NCBI GenBank assembly: GCA_022606425.2
Contig: JAHDVF020001034.1
Span: 744,001 to 808,000 of the forward strand
Direction of reading: 5' to 3'
Source: Lepidostoma basale
Taxonomy: Eukaryota > Arthropoda > Insecta > Trichoptera > Lepidostomatidae
Length of the DNA stretch: 64,000 bases
Shown: piece by piece, positions 10,501 through 21,145 of the stretch
Numbering within the stretch: position 1 is the first letter of the stretch
Layout: every line of letters starts with the position of its first letter
Program-made: the position numbers and the translations under genes
Notes under the pieces: model-generated
Told to the model about the DNA's origin: nothing
Database searches by the model: none
What the model saw: the letters and a program-made list of their open reading frames with translations, nothing else

Positions 10501-10609
10501 ATTAAATATTAGTAAAGCAAAACATAAATTAAAATATTAAATAAAATAATAATACACTTTTAGTAATTTGTATTAACACTACTTTTACTACACTTTACAA
10601 AGTAACACC

Positions 10610-10641
10610 AACCGGTTTCGCTCCCGTCGGAGCTTCGTCGT
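10610..10641 (-). ncRNA. Hammerhead-like core, HH2 left arm
   Basis: The minus strand reads ACGACGA in place of CTGACGA, then stem II GCTCC/GGAGC around a GACG loop, GAAAC and CGGTT. The conserved C3-U4 pair of bases is changed, so this copy is probably inactive. Confidence 0.6.
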
Positions 10642-10798
10642 GGGGGAATGACAAAGCTCCGACGAAATGACTCACCGTCTTAACAGTCTATTCGTCCTCG
10701 CGCCCACTTTCTCCTAGTACCACTCTTTCTCCCTTCAACTTTATATATATTTCTTCATGGGTTGTTCTCTGATTTTATATTTAGTTTACTCTCTCACC

Positions 10799-10830
10799 AT
10801 GACGAAGCTCCGGCGGGAGCGAAACCGGTT
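10799..10830 (+). ncRNA. Hammerhead-like core, HH2 right arm
   Basis: ATGACGA (first C changed), stem II GCTCC/GGAGC with loop GGCG, GAAAC, palindromic stem III ACCGGT, cleavage-site triplet GTT. The flanks CACC (before) and GGTG (after) can form a 4-bp stem I. It is one substitution away from consensus. Confidence 0.68.
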
Positions 10831-11066
10831 GGTGTTACCAAATAAAGTGGTGTTAATACAAATTACTTAAAATGTTTTATTATTTTATTTAATAATGTCA
10901 CACCACAAATTAAGTGCTTCATACGAAAAATTATAATATTATTGATGGTTGCGGTTTTAATTTGGTAAAATTCCATTATACTCGTATAATTAATATATTA
11001 CGAAAGCGTGATTGTTTTCTCGGTTTTACATTGATTTATTTATATTTAAAAATATATTTATAATAG

Positions 11067-11141
11067 TTTTGCCTTCCGAGGGCATTCTCAAACTCTTTTT
11101 CAGAGTTCAAAGTATTTGAGAATACCCTCGCAAGGCGAAAC
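11067..11141. repeat. Short fold-back repeat
   Basis: Arms GAGGGCATTCTCAAAC and GTATTTGAGAATACCCTC face each other across TCAGAGTTC. The right end reads AAGGCGAAACC, reminiscent of a hammerhead 3' half, but CTGANGA is absent. Confidence 0.6.
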
Positions 11142-11384
11142 CAATTTGTCATTATTGTTTATACATTTTTAGTTTACACAGCGATCATGCTTTCATTATA
11201 TCTTACATTAATTAATATTTAAATTCTTAAACAATACATTAAACAGATGTTATATACATATTTTTATTCATAATTCCTTTCCGATTAGGGTAAAATTTAC
11301 GTATCTTGAATCATAAGGTGTGAATTCTATTACAATAAAAAGAAAACAAAAATATTATTAAATTTGACTTGGAAAAACTTACAA

Positions 11385-11625
11385 AATATAGGACATCATT
11401 CGGTGGAGTAGATCCAGAAGAAGATACTGGAGGGACCATGTAGCAAGAATGGAAAGTGACAGACTTGCATATACAGCCGCTTACGAAATCCTTTCTGGAC
11501 ACCGTCCACCTGACCACGTAAGGAGTGATATTTGGACCTCACCATCTCAGAATTATGATGACATGATTTCTGTATCACGGTTCGTCAGATCTATTAAAAG
11601 AAAAAAGAAGAACAAGACTCAGTTA
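11385..11625 (+). mobile_element. RT C-terminal fragment (YWRDHVARM family)
   Basis: Plus-strand frame: SRRRYWRDHVARMESDRLAY, TAAYEILSGHRPPDHVRSD, VSRFVRSIKRKKKNK, then A-rich DNA. DHVARM is the family's version of the RWFGHVERM block. Sister copies are at 57915-58255 (plus) and, shorter, 31640-31795 (minus). Confidence 0.75.
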
Positions 11626-12580
11626 TTAAACATTTTAAACATTATATTTTGTGTGGAAGCTAGAAAGTAAGAAAAAATATATTTTATTTGAAAAAATCTA
11701 CTACAATTTTTGTAAGCATAAATAATCTAACAACATACAAAAATCCGATGTAAAATTTTTTCTAGGATGATATTACTATAAATCACTAATGAGCCACTAT
11801 GTAAAATAATAATTTTATTAACAATATCTAAACCAAACATTGAATGGTTTATATGTACACTTTTTTACAAGACACTCACAATTTGCTACCGATTTCGCTG
11901 CTTTTGATTTCCCATTGCGCATGCGTCACAATATTCCGTCGACCGTAAAGTTATTACACACTTTTCCTACAAAATGAGGGAAGAAAATTCGAGTCTGCAA
12001 GTTTCGCCGGCGCCGTCCTTAGCGCTATTAGCAAAGCCCGGGGCGGAACTTGTGTATCGCGCGGGGCAAATGGTTCTTGTGAATATCAATTAGAAGGCGG
12101 AAATTTTGCGAGAAAATCTTTCTGTCGATTAAACTCGGCGATCATATCGGCCGAGCGTTTTAACGCATGAAAACTTTACGAAAGGTCTCGGAAACCTGGG
12201 AATTATCAAGATTCGGACATTTTGATCAGATTGTAATGCTAAGGGATATTTGCTTGGTAATATTTAGTAAAAGGATTATATTTGAAACGTTTTAAAAATG
12301 ACTGAAATATGATGTACATTTGAGTAAGTTTGAGTAAACACTCGTAGATATTTTAAATTATTTTTTTCATACTTTTTGCTTTATTAAGACATCTTCATAG
12401 TAAGGCGATACGCGTAATACAATAATAAATCCCACGAGTTAATAACCACCCAGAAGATGAAGACTGCAACGATCTCTGAAACGTCAATCCCGAAAGTTGA
12501 GTTACACGGATTTTCCTTAGACCCCAAAAAACATATTGTGGCTAATCACACTAATAAATTACATTTTATACCAATTTTTC
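11626..12580. other. Unassigned; G+C-richer island 11880-12240
   Basis: 11880-12240 includes GCCGGCGCCGTCC, GCCCGGGGCGG and CGGCCGAGCG in otherwise AT-rich DNA. It shares nothing visible with the other repeats. It could be single-copy host DNA, possibly regulatory; no exon is evident. Confidence 0.45.
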
Positions 12581-12584
12581 CGTT

Positions 12585-13012
12585 GATATACAAAACCATC
12601 AAAAGACCGGTAGTCACTTACGGCTGTGAATCACGGTCCCTAATGAAGAGAGTAATAAGGAAGCTAGCATTTTTTGAAAGAAACGTCTTAAGGAAAATCG
12701 TTGGACCCACGCTGAAGGATGGACTTGCAGAATCAAAAGAAATCATGAGCTAGTAATTAACCAAGAAACAGTGGTGAGATTCTATCAGTCTCAACGCCAA
12801 CGGTCGGCTGGCCATGTAGAAAGAATGATTATGTCGTGAAAAGAGGGCAAGAGGCAGACCAAGAATAAGATGAACGAACTGCATGGAAGAGTACTGGGAG
12901 AAACTAGAAAGATCTGGAAAATGGAGAAGGATAACCAAAGACAGGACCCATTGAAGAACCGTTGGGGAGGAGGCCAAATCCCACACTGGGATGTAGCACC
13001 GAGAAAAAAACA
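12585..13012 (+). mobile_element. Non-LTR RT thumb/C-terminal fragment
   Basis: Frame 12457-12753 ends with the RT-like block RPVVTYGCESRSLMKR, RKLAFFERNVLRKIVGPTLK. After frame shifts it continues with VVRFYQSQRQRSAGHVERM and a DPLKNRWGGG-like end. TYGCES and AGHVERM are standard landmarks of non-LTR RT C-termini. It is inactive. Confidence 0.82.
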
Positions 13013-13317
13013 AGAATTCTTCCATCATCCATCCTATCTATGTAGTATCTCCAGAACCACCATCTTTTACTGCTTCATCTCACAATGTGTTCCGTTTGAC
13101 ATGTCTCTATTATTCAAGAGTTTCTAACCCAGTCACTGAGAGTTCTCCCGGTTATCGTTCGCACTACTCTCATCTTAGGCTTCTGAAGAAGATTTTTGGT
13201 CCAAACTGTGTCAGCTCTAGTTTCTTTACGATATGTCATATGAGCCTGACACAGTTTTTGCAGATTCGGACCATGCTATCTATGAACATATGCTTGTTCC
13301 TTCATATTTTTTCATGA

Positions 13318-13960
13318 ATGCAATCGTACGGATTGGTCTAAGTGTAATATGATGATATCCATCGCCAAAACAAAATGTCTAACAATATCCAGATAGCCTC
13401 TCAGATGCAAATTGGTTGTAGGCGATAAATCCATAGAACAGGTCAGTAAGTTCAGATATCTAGGTGTGGAGATATCTAGTTGCAGCGATCTACATAATGA
13501 AGTTTAAAAAAAGAATGCTCAAGTTGCAGTTATCTCTCGATGCCTAAGGGACACTGTCTGGGACAATTAGCATATGGAAGTGGAAAGTAAAGTTAGAATT
13601 TACAAAACATGCATCAGGCCCATAATGACATACGGAATCGAAGCAAAAGCAGACACTGTCAGAACTAAACATCTCGTAAGAGTAACAGAAATGCGACCCA
13701 TTGTAGGGAGAACCCTTAGAGATCGGATACCCAATGAAGAAATTCGCAAATCCTGCAAAGACATACTGAGATGGAGTAGGCAGAAAAGACGATTCTGGAG
13801 GGACCGCATCGAGAGAATGGATCCAGCAAGAATTCCTAATATCGTGATGCACGAGACTCCAGAGGACCGTGACCACCAGGACGACCACCAAAGAGATGGA
13901 GAAAAGGCTGGTCGTCTTCATCACAGGAATAAAGTTGATATCCTTCATAAACAGATCGCA
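13318..13960 (+). mobile_element. RTE-C copy, longest coding remnant of the family
   Basis: It starts in the RT palm/thumb (SIAKTKCLTI, KLVVGDKSIEQVSKFRYLGV), passes one frame break, then runs in the frame 13574-14038: KVRIYKTCIRPIMTYGIEAK, ADTVRTKHLVRVTEMR, LRDRIPNEEIRKSC, LRWSRQKRRFWRDRIERM. The GRPPKRW region is lost by a shift near 13880. No catalytic YADD box remains. Confidence 0.85.
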
Positions 13961-14094
13961 AGTTCTTGGTCTGCAACAAGCCTCACACGTTCCCTCCACT
14001 CAGTCCTGTCTCCATCCAGTATTTTCATCTATTTATAGCTGCCACAGTGCACGTCTCTTATCACCTGGTCCATAAAAGCCACTAGGTGACCTCT

Positions 14095-14485
14095 ACAATT
14101 TCTGTTCTCAACCATTCAGCAGGCCCGGATGCCCGATGTTATGGCCTATCCAGTTTGCTCGTTACTGGGCAATTCTTTTAAGCATTTGACTCGTTCTTCT
14201 AGCCCTCGTCAATACCTCACTATTTTGGACGTGTTCTGACCAATGGATCCCCATCATGGGTCTGTATCACCATATTTCGAAAGCAGCTAGACGTCTGCAT
14301 GCACTCTGGCCATTGTACCCTTTAATCATCCGGATATCGCTGCTGCTTTGTTAGTTTGTTCCCTTAATTCATTGTAGAGATCAACTTTGCAGATATCTCA
14401 GTATCAAGATATTTAAATTGCATCACCTGCTTAATTGTTTTTTTTAGGACAAGCTGGTATCTCCTCAGCTATTTTAAGATCGTCA
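14095..14485 (-). mobile_element. Decayed RT fragment, minus strand
   Basis: On the minus strand pieces such as DDLKIAEEIPACPKKTIKQ and VMQFKYLDTEIS correspond to the RT thumb entry (EQVMQFKYLG in better copies). The rest is scrambled by stops. The clade is uncertain. Confidence 0.6.
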
Positions 14486-15570
14486 CTTTCTAATGAATCA
14501 AATATAGCCTGTAATCTTAGCCTGTATATTTGTTTGTAAAAAAAAATACAGTTCAATTAAGTTTTCAGAGTAAATACATTTGGAGTGCTTTTATAACTCC
14601 CCTTGTCGCAACATTATATAAATTGGGAAGTGGAAATTCTTGGCACCCGCATTGAAAAATAAAGGAATAAGTGTACCAAGGGTTCTGGATATTTTCTTGG
14701 CACAATAACAGTCGTTTGAGTAGAGAAATATGTCCTTGCTCCTCCGTGCTTATGATTCCCTGAAACTTTCGGCCTACAATATGTTTTCTACAACGGAAAA
14801 GGGAAAACTTTGAAAGCGCGTAGGGAAATAATGGGAATATAGTCTGCTTATACGACGAATAGAGAACTTAATAAACTATTGATTTTTCCCGCGAAGTCAT
14901 GTTTTGGAAACATTATTGTTATTAATTGAAATTTTGTAATAGAAGTTCTTTAATTATAATATACATTTAAAAAATATTCTTACAATGTGCCAGTTATTCT
15001 GTTAAAAAACCCATAAATTATATACAATTGAAATTTACAGATGTTTTATTCAAATGCATCAGGTTTTTTTATAGATTTCGCAGTAGACTAACAAATATAC
15101 ATTTAATTTGATTCGATTTTTTTGGTCACGGAAAATAAAATACAAAAAAATACTATGAACAAATATTATGAAAGAAAACATTGATTTTTCTCTATACTTT
15201 ATTTCGCTATTTGCAGGTATATTTTGGGTGATTTTCCTCTTTCTTTGGTATGCTTATTTAATATGTTAATTTTTTGCACACAGTAGAATGAAAAAATCTT
15301 ATAATACGAGTTTGTTCTGAACAATGAAATGATTGTTGAGAAAATTCAATATTTTCTAATATTAATTTAAATGTTAATCCATAACAAAAAATTAAAGCGA
15401 AAATTTTGGAATAAAAATATATATCTTTGTATGTTGAAAAAAAATTAAGGAGTCCTATAAAATTACAGACTTATACAAATAATCCATTTGGTCTTCAGCT
15501 TCCCTAGTAAAGCTGCCTTCTCGTTGATCAATAATCGTATATACCAATAGGATAATATACATTTACTTAT
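14486..15570. other. Unassigned AT-rich region
   Basis: No recognised element. A trace at 14925-14960 (GAAATTTTGTAATAGAAGTT) resembles a word that flanks the HH6 elements at 30655 and 42025. 14590-14850 is slightly richer in G+C. Confidence 0.4.
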
Positions 15571-15571
15571 T

Positions 15572-15752
15572 GTATTGAATGTCGGCCATGTGAGGAGTCA
15601 AAGAAATCGACGTGCGTGCGTGACACGATGTATGAATGTTGAAAAGCGAGAGAAATATGTCAGAAAAAGAAAGTGTGGTAGTCCATTCGCTGTGCCTACC
15701 CTTTCGGGGAGACGGCGTGATGGTTAATTAGTTAGTAAGTTAGTTAGTTTTT
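15572..15752 (+). mobile_element. RTE-A 3' end fragment
   Basis: Starts at the NVGHVRSQRNRRACVTRCMN coding block and ends in CTTTCGGGGAGACGGCGTGA with a TTAGTTAGTAAGTTAGTTAG tail. 5'-truncated to about 180 bp. Confidence 0.88.
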
Positions 15753-15779
15753 TGTTCTAATTTAATATTTTTAAATGTA

Positions 15780-16060
15780 AAGTGTACCCTAATCTTTTTT
15801 CAAACGTAGTACACTTCCGACCGGATACTAGCGCGAGCAAAGAAGGGTGCGTTATATTTGCGTGGGGCCGCATCAGGGCCGGCTATAATTGCCGGGCGGT
15901 GTCTTGTTACGGGCGCCCTGTCTCGCCCGCGGCGCGCCGCCCCTGGACACTACGGAATTTAATTACCCCATTGGGTGGAAGACGCGCAGGGCGGAACTGG
16001 AGTACCGGGGAGCGATCCACAGGGTGGCGATCGTGTTTTGTTTGCTTTTGAAAACAATAC
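15780..16060. other. G+C-rich island, unassigned
   Basis: 15830-16030 is the most G+C-rich block in the window (GCCCGCGGCGCGCCGCC, GGGGCCGCATCAGGGCCGGC). Open frames exist (15782-16051, 15889-16188) but overlap in different frames and show no motif. Candidate host CpG-rich regulatory or untranslated sequence. Confidence 0.45.
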
Positions 16061-16214
16061 TTTTAACGACACGCCATATGATCATTTATTTGTTTTGTTT
16101 TTTTCTCATTAGTATATACATTTTTAAATATTATATCAGGTACGTATTAGTAAATAAAACTGCTTATTTACAAAATAAAGATTGCTGAATGTTTGATAGT
16201 ATGAAACATTGATT

Positions 16215-16440
16215 ACCAAATACACTTCTTCTTCGATGGCTCTGCAGTCCTCGTCATACTCTGGCTACCATTAATTCTCGCTTCCAATTCCTCCTGTCCA
16301 CCGTTGCGACCCTCCAATTCTGTATCTGTAGCAGTTGGATTGCGTCCCTCCTAACTACGTCCTCCCACGTAGTCTATATTCCTTCTTCCACATGAATGTT
16401 TTTCCAGGATCCCTTTAGGTGCCTAAAATAAATTTGGTAA
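16215..16440 (-). mobile_element. RT C-terminal fragment, minus strand
   Basis: Minus-strand reading gives TTWEDVVRRDAIQLLQIQNW, RVATVDRRNWKRELM, matching the widespread end of RTE-type ORFs (WxxAxQDRxxWR). It terminates near an AAG-rich end at 16225. Confidence 0.7.
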
Positions 16441-16532
16441 AATGTTACACCAACAAAAATTTTCTATACTAAATTATTCATTTTTTTATGAATTAAAACT
16501 CCGTTTCTTCCACTTTTGAGTTTATTTTTCGC

Positions 16533-16566
16533 GACATTTTTCGAAGACTTAGCCCTTCATCATCGG
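16533..16566 (-). ncRNA. Hammerhead-like core, HH4 left arm
   Basis: Minus strand: CCGATGA, stem II GAAG/CTTC, then GAAAA and ATGTC. The core deviates at U4 and in GAAAC; probably decayed. Confidence 0.5.
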
Positions 16567-16599
16567 GAGAACGATATAGACCAGGTTTATATCGCTCTC

Positions 16600-16633
16600 C
16601 CGATGATGAAAGTGTAAGCTTTCGAAACATGTC
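16600..16633 (+). ncRNA. Hammerhead-like core, HH4 right arm
   Basis: CCGATGA (U4 changed to C), stem II GAAAG/CTTTC around TGTAAG, then GAAAC and ATGTC with palindromic stem III ACATGT. Relative to the copy at 36407 the stem II pair G-C is replaced by A-T on both sides, a compensatory change. Confidence 0.65.
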
Positions 16634-16744
16634 GACAAAAATAAATCATACGTAAAAACCGTGTTGGAAATTCATAAAAAAATATTAATTATGGAATTCC
16701 ACAAGTTTATCTAAAAATAAATTATTGGCCTATTTGAGTGTATA

Positions 16745-17001
16745 AAACATACTATTATTATTATTTTGTTGAATCGTTCTTTACATCATGACAGCATGAG
16801 TCAAATCTATGTTAAGGGTATTAAAGCTATCATATTGATTCTCGTGACGTGTGATAGCTAGCTAATCTATCGCCATTTTATTCTCACGTGAATTCTACAC
16901 CAGACCAAAGACAGCGTGACAATCACACTGCCTTGCCGGGAATTGAACCCGGAACCTTCGGGGTGGCAGTCAATGCACTTACCACTCGACCACGAAGGTC
17001 G
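16745..17001 (-). repeat. SINE1, variant 3' tail (ATT-rich)
   Basis: Minus strand: head ACCTTCGTGGTCGAGTGGT with B box GGTTCAATTCCC and the shared SINE1 body. The 3' end differs from the A-tailed form: CATGCTGTCATGATGTAAAG, then a run of ATT-type repeats. The same tail occurs at 20583 and 32515. Confidence 0.85.
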
Positions 17002-17785
17002 TCAACAACTATGTAACAAACAATACATCTTCGAATATTGTTTGTTAGTCCTCTGTATTTTTGGTTAACGTCGTAATTAATACAAATAAATATAATTAAA
17101 AAAACACACCACTTCTGAACCTCCCGGCGTAAAAAATGGCGGCAAACGTAAATGGGGTGGGCAGGGGGGCGGTTTAAAAAAATTAAGGGGACAAAGGTCA
17201 CCGACCCCGACGCGCCGGCGGTAATTTTAAGTTCTAGGTTAAAAATTTTAAGTTTGTAATGAAACTGGGCGCAAAGAAAATTAGGTCAACCACTGCAAGG
17301 TCGGCGGGTCGATGGCACAGATTAAGGGATGTTTTTATTTTTTATTTTTCATTTTCCACCCTCGCAGCTGAGAGCTAATTGGCGGCGCGTAATGGAAGGT
17401 CGTTCTAAATTTAAACTTGAATATTTTTTTTGTTTGGGGTGAGGTAACTTTAATGAATCGTCACTACGGCGGGACCGTTTGGATTGTTTTCGTGAATTTT
17501 TCTGTTTTGTTTCCGGTTTGATTTAATGACGCAATGTGACGTAAACGTTTTATTACGCTTCATTGTTTTTTTACGCTTTTAATTTTTCGCTTCAATTTTG
17601 TTTATACGTTGTATGGTGCTTTTAATAGAAAAATACGTTACCGTATTTATTATATAAAGATTTGATAATTACGTAATGGTACGAAGGCCTGAAAGTCTTT
17701 CTTCTTGTTTCGTGACGTTTACAAGCATATATTAGATACAATAACAAGCATATATTGTTTTCTTGTACAATGATGTATTAAAATA
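17002..17785. other. Unassigned; moderately G+C-rich 17100-17480
   Basis: 17120-17230 contains GGGGTGGGCAGGGGGGCGG and CGACGCGCCGGCGG. The reading frame at 16923-17201 runs into SINE1 and is not a gene. No recognised repeat; candidate host single-copy DNA. Confidence 0.4.
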
Positions 17786-17789
17786 TTAT

Positions 17790-17960
17790 GAATGAAAACG
17801 CCTGTTTTCTAGAAGTTTTATTATAATTTATGGGAATGGCCTCGCCGTTCTAAAGCATTATCAAATATTACATTATAAACATTTGATAATGCTATAAACA
17901 GACGACACATATCATTTCCATAAATTAAAATAAAACCGCTAGAAAACAGACGTTTTGACA
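17790..17960. repeat. HH3 palindromic element, degenerate core
   Basis: Outer arms GTTTTCTAGAAGTTTTATTA and its complement face each other. The inner palindrome TTTGATAATGCTATAAACAG corresponds to the hammerhead-like block seen intact at 40666-40696, but GAAACATGTC has decayed to GACACATATC. Confidence 0.75.
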
Positions 17961-18229
17961 GACATTTGTATTAATTATACTCGTATATAAGAAACTTTTC
18001 TATCCTCGTGAAACAAATCTTCCACATTTAGGACGCTAGTTCATTAATAAAACTAATATTTTGAGATATAACAATCGTTTTTAAACAACTATATATTTTG
18101 AATACTTAAGTTATCATATGACGCACTCACATTATTGTTAGAGATTCTAAAATAATAAATATATTAAATAACACTTTATATAGTATAACATAATATCCAC
18201 GGAATTGTAAATATAATATATTTGACGCC

Positions 18230-18261
18230 AACTAGTTTCGCTTATACCCAAGCTTCATCGT
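18230..18261 (-). ncRNA. Hammerhead-like core with ACTAGT stem III
   Basis: Minus strand: ACGATGA in place of CTGATGA, stem II GCTT/AAGC around GGGTAT, GAAAC, then TAGTT making palindromic stem III ACTAGT. The first two core bases differ from consensus. Confidence 0.55.
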
Positions 18262-18349
18262 GGATATATAAAAACTATAATTACAATTGTAATTGCAATA
18301 CCGTGGTTAATATTAAGTGTTTATTGTTACTTCAATCAATTTAACTAAA

Positions 18350-18770
18350 TAACTTACTTACTAACCAACACGCCGTCTCCCCGAAGGGGTAGGCAGAAAG
18401 AATGGACTGCCACACTTTTCTTTCCTGACATATTTCTCTCGATTCCTCAACATTCATACATCGTGTCATGCACGCGCTTCGATTTCTCTGACTCCTCACA
18501 TGGCCGACATTCAATATTTGATTTATTTGATCATGCCACGTTTTACTTGATCTTCCTCTATTTCTGGTTCCATTTACATCGTTAACATATAATTTTTTTA
18601 CCATTCTTTCTTCATTCATTCTTTCCATATGTCCAGACTATCTTAATGTTCCTTTCATTATTTTGGTCATAACACCATCATTCGCACCGCATTCACTTCT
18701 TATATTTTCATTTGACACTCTATCATACACAGAGTATCCACACATTCGTCTAAGAGATCTCATAAGATCA
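18350..18770 (-). mobile_element. RTE-A copy, 5'-truncated
   Basis: The minus-strand frame 18341-18628 keeps MERMNEERMVKKLYVNDVNG, RGRSSKTWHDQINQILNVGH, CMNVEESREICQERK and SAYPFGETA. Upstream (to 18770) the RMCG / SLRWFGHM region is present with a frame break at 18640. The tail at the left is TAAG/TAAC-type. Confidence 0.88.
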
Positions 18771-19335
18771 ATAAATTTATAATTTTTATAACTAATTGTG
18801 TCAAATTACTAAACATTAAAAGGCAAATGATTTATTTTTAAATAATGTAATAGAAAATGAACATCCATACCGAAAATTCAATATTAATATTGTATTCATA
18901 TAATGTATTTTTATCAGTGCTGTCTATTGCACAATCATGTGTAATTATTATACTTGTAAATTTATTGTCGAAATAAACAAGTTACCGCCATTAACATTTA
19001 ATGATTTTAATCATTCAATGTTTTCCTCGACCCGGGGAATTGTGCTAAATATGAAATAGTTAGAAAATATATATAATAGTACTTACATCAGCTCAAATAT
19101 TCGCGTAACAAACGTCAAAACTACGTTCACGTATCAGCTCACAGAAGGCGCCATTGCACTAATATTCTGCAGTTGCCAGCTTGCAGTATTCGGATGCGGT
19201 GTGGAATGTTTTGATTTCGTCACGTGGAAATATTATTTAGGTTCATGTGTTTGTGCCAATAAGATGTGTTAGGTAAGTTTTTCACTGTTTCACAACCTAT
19301 ATATGAAGTGTGTTTATACTGATTTGTATTATTTA
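18771..19335. other. Unassigned; possible host 5' exon at 19090-19275
   Basis: 19080-19275 is less AT-rich (CAGAAGGCGCCATTGCAC, CAGTATTCGGATGCGG) and ends GTGTTAGGTAAGTTTTT, which fits a splice-donor consensus. This could be an untranslated first exon, but there is no coding frame or downstream exon to support it. Confidence 0.25.
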
Positions 19336-19339
19336 AAGT

Positions 19340-19502
19340 ATCAATCAAAGGGATTAGTTTGTAGCAAAGTTTAATCTATTTACTGGTTAATGGGATGTCA
19401 CTTGGGCCTTTTTTAATGTGTTATTTTCCATTATATTCTGTACACAATAAGTTTGAACTTTTGAACCCAATTACAATTACTGTATACAATTTTTACAATG
19501 AT
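19340..19502 (+). repeat. Repeat X plus SINE1 3' end
   Basis: Repeat X words (GGGATTAGTTTGTAGCAAAG, TTGGGCCTTTTTTAATGTG) run directly into the reverse SINE1 3' end (GAACCCAATTACAATTACTG). The same junction is seen at 8235-8400. Confidence 0.6.
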
Positions 19503-19504
19503 GT

Positions 19505-19675
19505 AAGACATGGCTTCATTGGTTTAACGGTGTTCTGAAGGACCTGCAATTGTTGGGAGTTAGACCTGAGGAGTAGAAGACGAGAACTCGGGATAGGATC
19601 GGTTGGAGAAATTTTTTTGAGGCAGCCGAGGTCCACCCAGGACTGTCAGAGGCAGAGAGAAGAAGAAACAATTTT
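19505..19675 (+). mobile_element. RT extreme C-terminal fragment
   Basis: Translation WFNGVLKDLQLLGVRPEE, then KTRTRDRIGWRNFFEAAEVH and PGLSEAERRRN. WxNGVxxDLxxLGV and RDRxGWR are typical of this retrotransposon end. One in-frame stop; tail AAGAAG. Confidence 0.75.
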
Positions 19676-19685
19676 TTATCTATTT

Positions 19686-19752
19686 AATCTCGTGACATGT
19701 GACAGGTAGCTAATCTATCGCCATTTTTATTGCCACATGAATTCTATCAGAC
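19686..19752 (-). repeat. SINE1 body fragment
   Basis: Contains ATCTCGTGACATGTGACAGG and TCTATCGCCATTTTTATTG on the plus strand, the reverse of the SINE1 body. Head and tail are missing. Confidence 0.75.
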
Positions 19753-19796
19753 GTGGGTTATGGATATAAAATCATAATAAAGGTTACTCGGTAATC

Positions 19797-20195
19797 GTGT
19801 GGTGGTTTAGGGGATTGAACGGTTGGCTCCTGATTCAGGAGTACGAGCCTGGACACGAACAGATTCCTTCTTCATAATAATTTTCTGCTTATTTTGAAAA
19901 TTGTAAAATGAATTCTAATACAAGATATTCCTCTCACCATAATTTCAAATTTCCAATGTTAGCATAAGATTACTAACAACCGCCATTTTATTAACAAACC
20001 GCCATTTTACTAGCAACTACTGCTACTAACATCCTATTTTATGTAGTTGTCACGATACAGGCCATGCCTAGTGTGACAACTACAGTCCATAAACTTTCTT
20101 TTGGCAAATTATTGTTATAACATGTAAAATAAATAAATAAATATCATTGATTTGAATCTTAGGTGTTAGACTATAATTTTTTTTTTTTTAATATC
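19797..20195 (+). repeat. SINE2, longest copy
   Basis: The tRNA-like head (GTGGTGGTTTAGGGGATTG; B-box region decayed) is joined to a body with duplicated words AACCGCCATTTTATTAAC. Then a block with GTTGTCACGATACAGGCC recurs reversed at 26140-26330. It ends in (AAAT)n and a T run. Confidence 0.75.
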
Positions 20196-20580
20196 TCCAA
20201 ACCATAGTCGCAGTATGTTGAAATTATTTTGTTTCCTGTCGTATTTTTAAGGTGATTCCCGTAAACTATCCACCATGGCTCCATGCGCTCCTGTCACCGT
20301 CAGTCTCCAGGCTGCAGCTGTTGGAAGGTCAGTCAACGCCTTGATTTGATCGGACCAGCAGCAGGGGCTTGGTAGCTGTCTTTGCTGTCGCTTTCCTTAC
20401 ACCTTGACCATTATTATGAGCACTTCACACATGAGGGTATGTGACTAAAATAATTTAACATTATCTGAGAGTTTCTTGAACACTGATATAAAACTTCATA
20501 TTAAATAATTAATGCGAGTGAGTCTGATTCTGAAGTTTTATTATATTTTTGGTAATGACAATTTTCGCCTTTTTAATGAG
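20196..20580. other. Unassigned
   Basis: 20270-20420 is moderately G+C-rich (CACCATGGCTCCATGCGC, GGCTGCAGCTGTTGG). No sustained frame or motif is seen. 20510-20575 has a trace of the HH3 arm (GAAGTTTTATTATATTTTTG). Confidence 0.35.
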
Positions 20581-20582
20581 TT

Positions 20583-20656
20583 ATCGAATTATTATTACTA
20601 TTTGATTGAATCGCTCTTTACATCATGACAGCATGAGCCAAATCGATGTATTTATT

Positions 20657-20687
<31 letters not shown>

Positions 20688-20982
20688 TACATGATTCACA
20701 AATGAGACATTACAAACGAAAAACATTTAGGCGACTCATTTGGACACAAAACGGTGTTACAAAGTTAAGATAAAACAACATGAGACCAAAAAAATGTAAA
20801 GGGTATAGCTATCATAGTGATTCTCGTGACATGTGATAGGTAGCTAATGTATAGCCTTTTTATTGTCACGTGAATTCTACACCAGACAGTGACAGTGTGA
20901 CGATCACACTGCCCTCGTCGGGAATCGAACCCGGAACCTTCGTGACAGTCAATACACTTACCACTCGGCCACAAAGGTCGTC
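20583..20982 (-). repeat. SINE1 (ATT-tail form) with internal insertion
   Basis: Minus-strand SINE1 with head at 20940-20982 (CCTTTGTGGCCGAGTGG, GGTTCGATTCCC) and the ATT-type 3' end at 20583-20647. Between body and end lies about 150 bp (20648-20795) beginning with a TTTA microsatellite, which is foreign to SINE1. Confidence 0.82.
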
Positions 20983-20994
20983 AAATGATTGGTG

Positions 20995-21145
20995 GTCGAA
21001 TGATTCTTACTCTCTGAGGTAGAAACCTGCGAGGGTTTTGCCATGATGCCCAGCTGGTCAAGGAATGACTGTTTCGTTATTTGCACTGTCCAGGGTATGC
21101 GCAGCATTCGTTGCCAACACTGCTTGAAGTACTGTACATGTAAGA
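20995..21145 (-). mobile_element. RT fragment (CWQRMLRIPWT block)
   Basis: Minus strand reads QYFKQCWQRMLRIPWT, then VQITKQSFLDQLGIM. WCWRRMLRIPWTxxxTNxSxLxxLGI is a hallmark of RTE-like C-terminal regions. Only about 50 codons remain. Confidence 0.75.

Larger units (their letters stand above)
10545..10925. repeat. HH2 fold-back element with two hammerhead cores
   Basis: Outer arms TAATTTGTATTAACAC and GTGTTAATACAAATTA pair. Inside them each arm carries the block AACCGGTTTCGCTCC or its complement. The centre is a ~150 bp unrelated spacer. A module AATGTCACACCACAAATTAA follows at 10894-10915; the same kind of module follows other hammerhead elements. Confidence 0.8.
16490..16712. repeat. HH4 fold-back element
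   Basis: Inverted arms around 16575 (ATATCG facing CGATAT) carry two hammerhead-like cores: minus strand 16533-16566 and plus strand 16600-16633. The plus arm is followed by the module ATGGAATTCCACAAG at 16691-16705, which recurs after HH4 at 36497 and near the HH5 and HH6 elements. Confidence 0.78.

Noticed and set aside
11100..11155. Hammerhead core at GCGAAACC after the 11067 fold-back
   Set aside because: No CTGANGA at the right distance and stem III not palindromic.
17875..17925. Hammerhead core in the 17790 HH3 copy
   Set aside because: Both CTGANGA and GAAAC are altered (TTGATAA, GACACATATC); listed only as a decayed member of the palindromic family.
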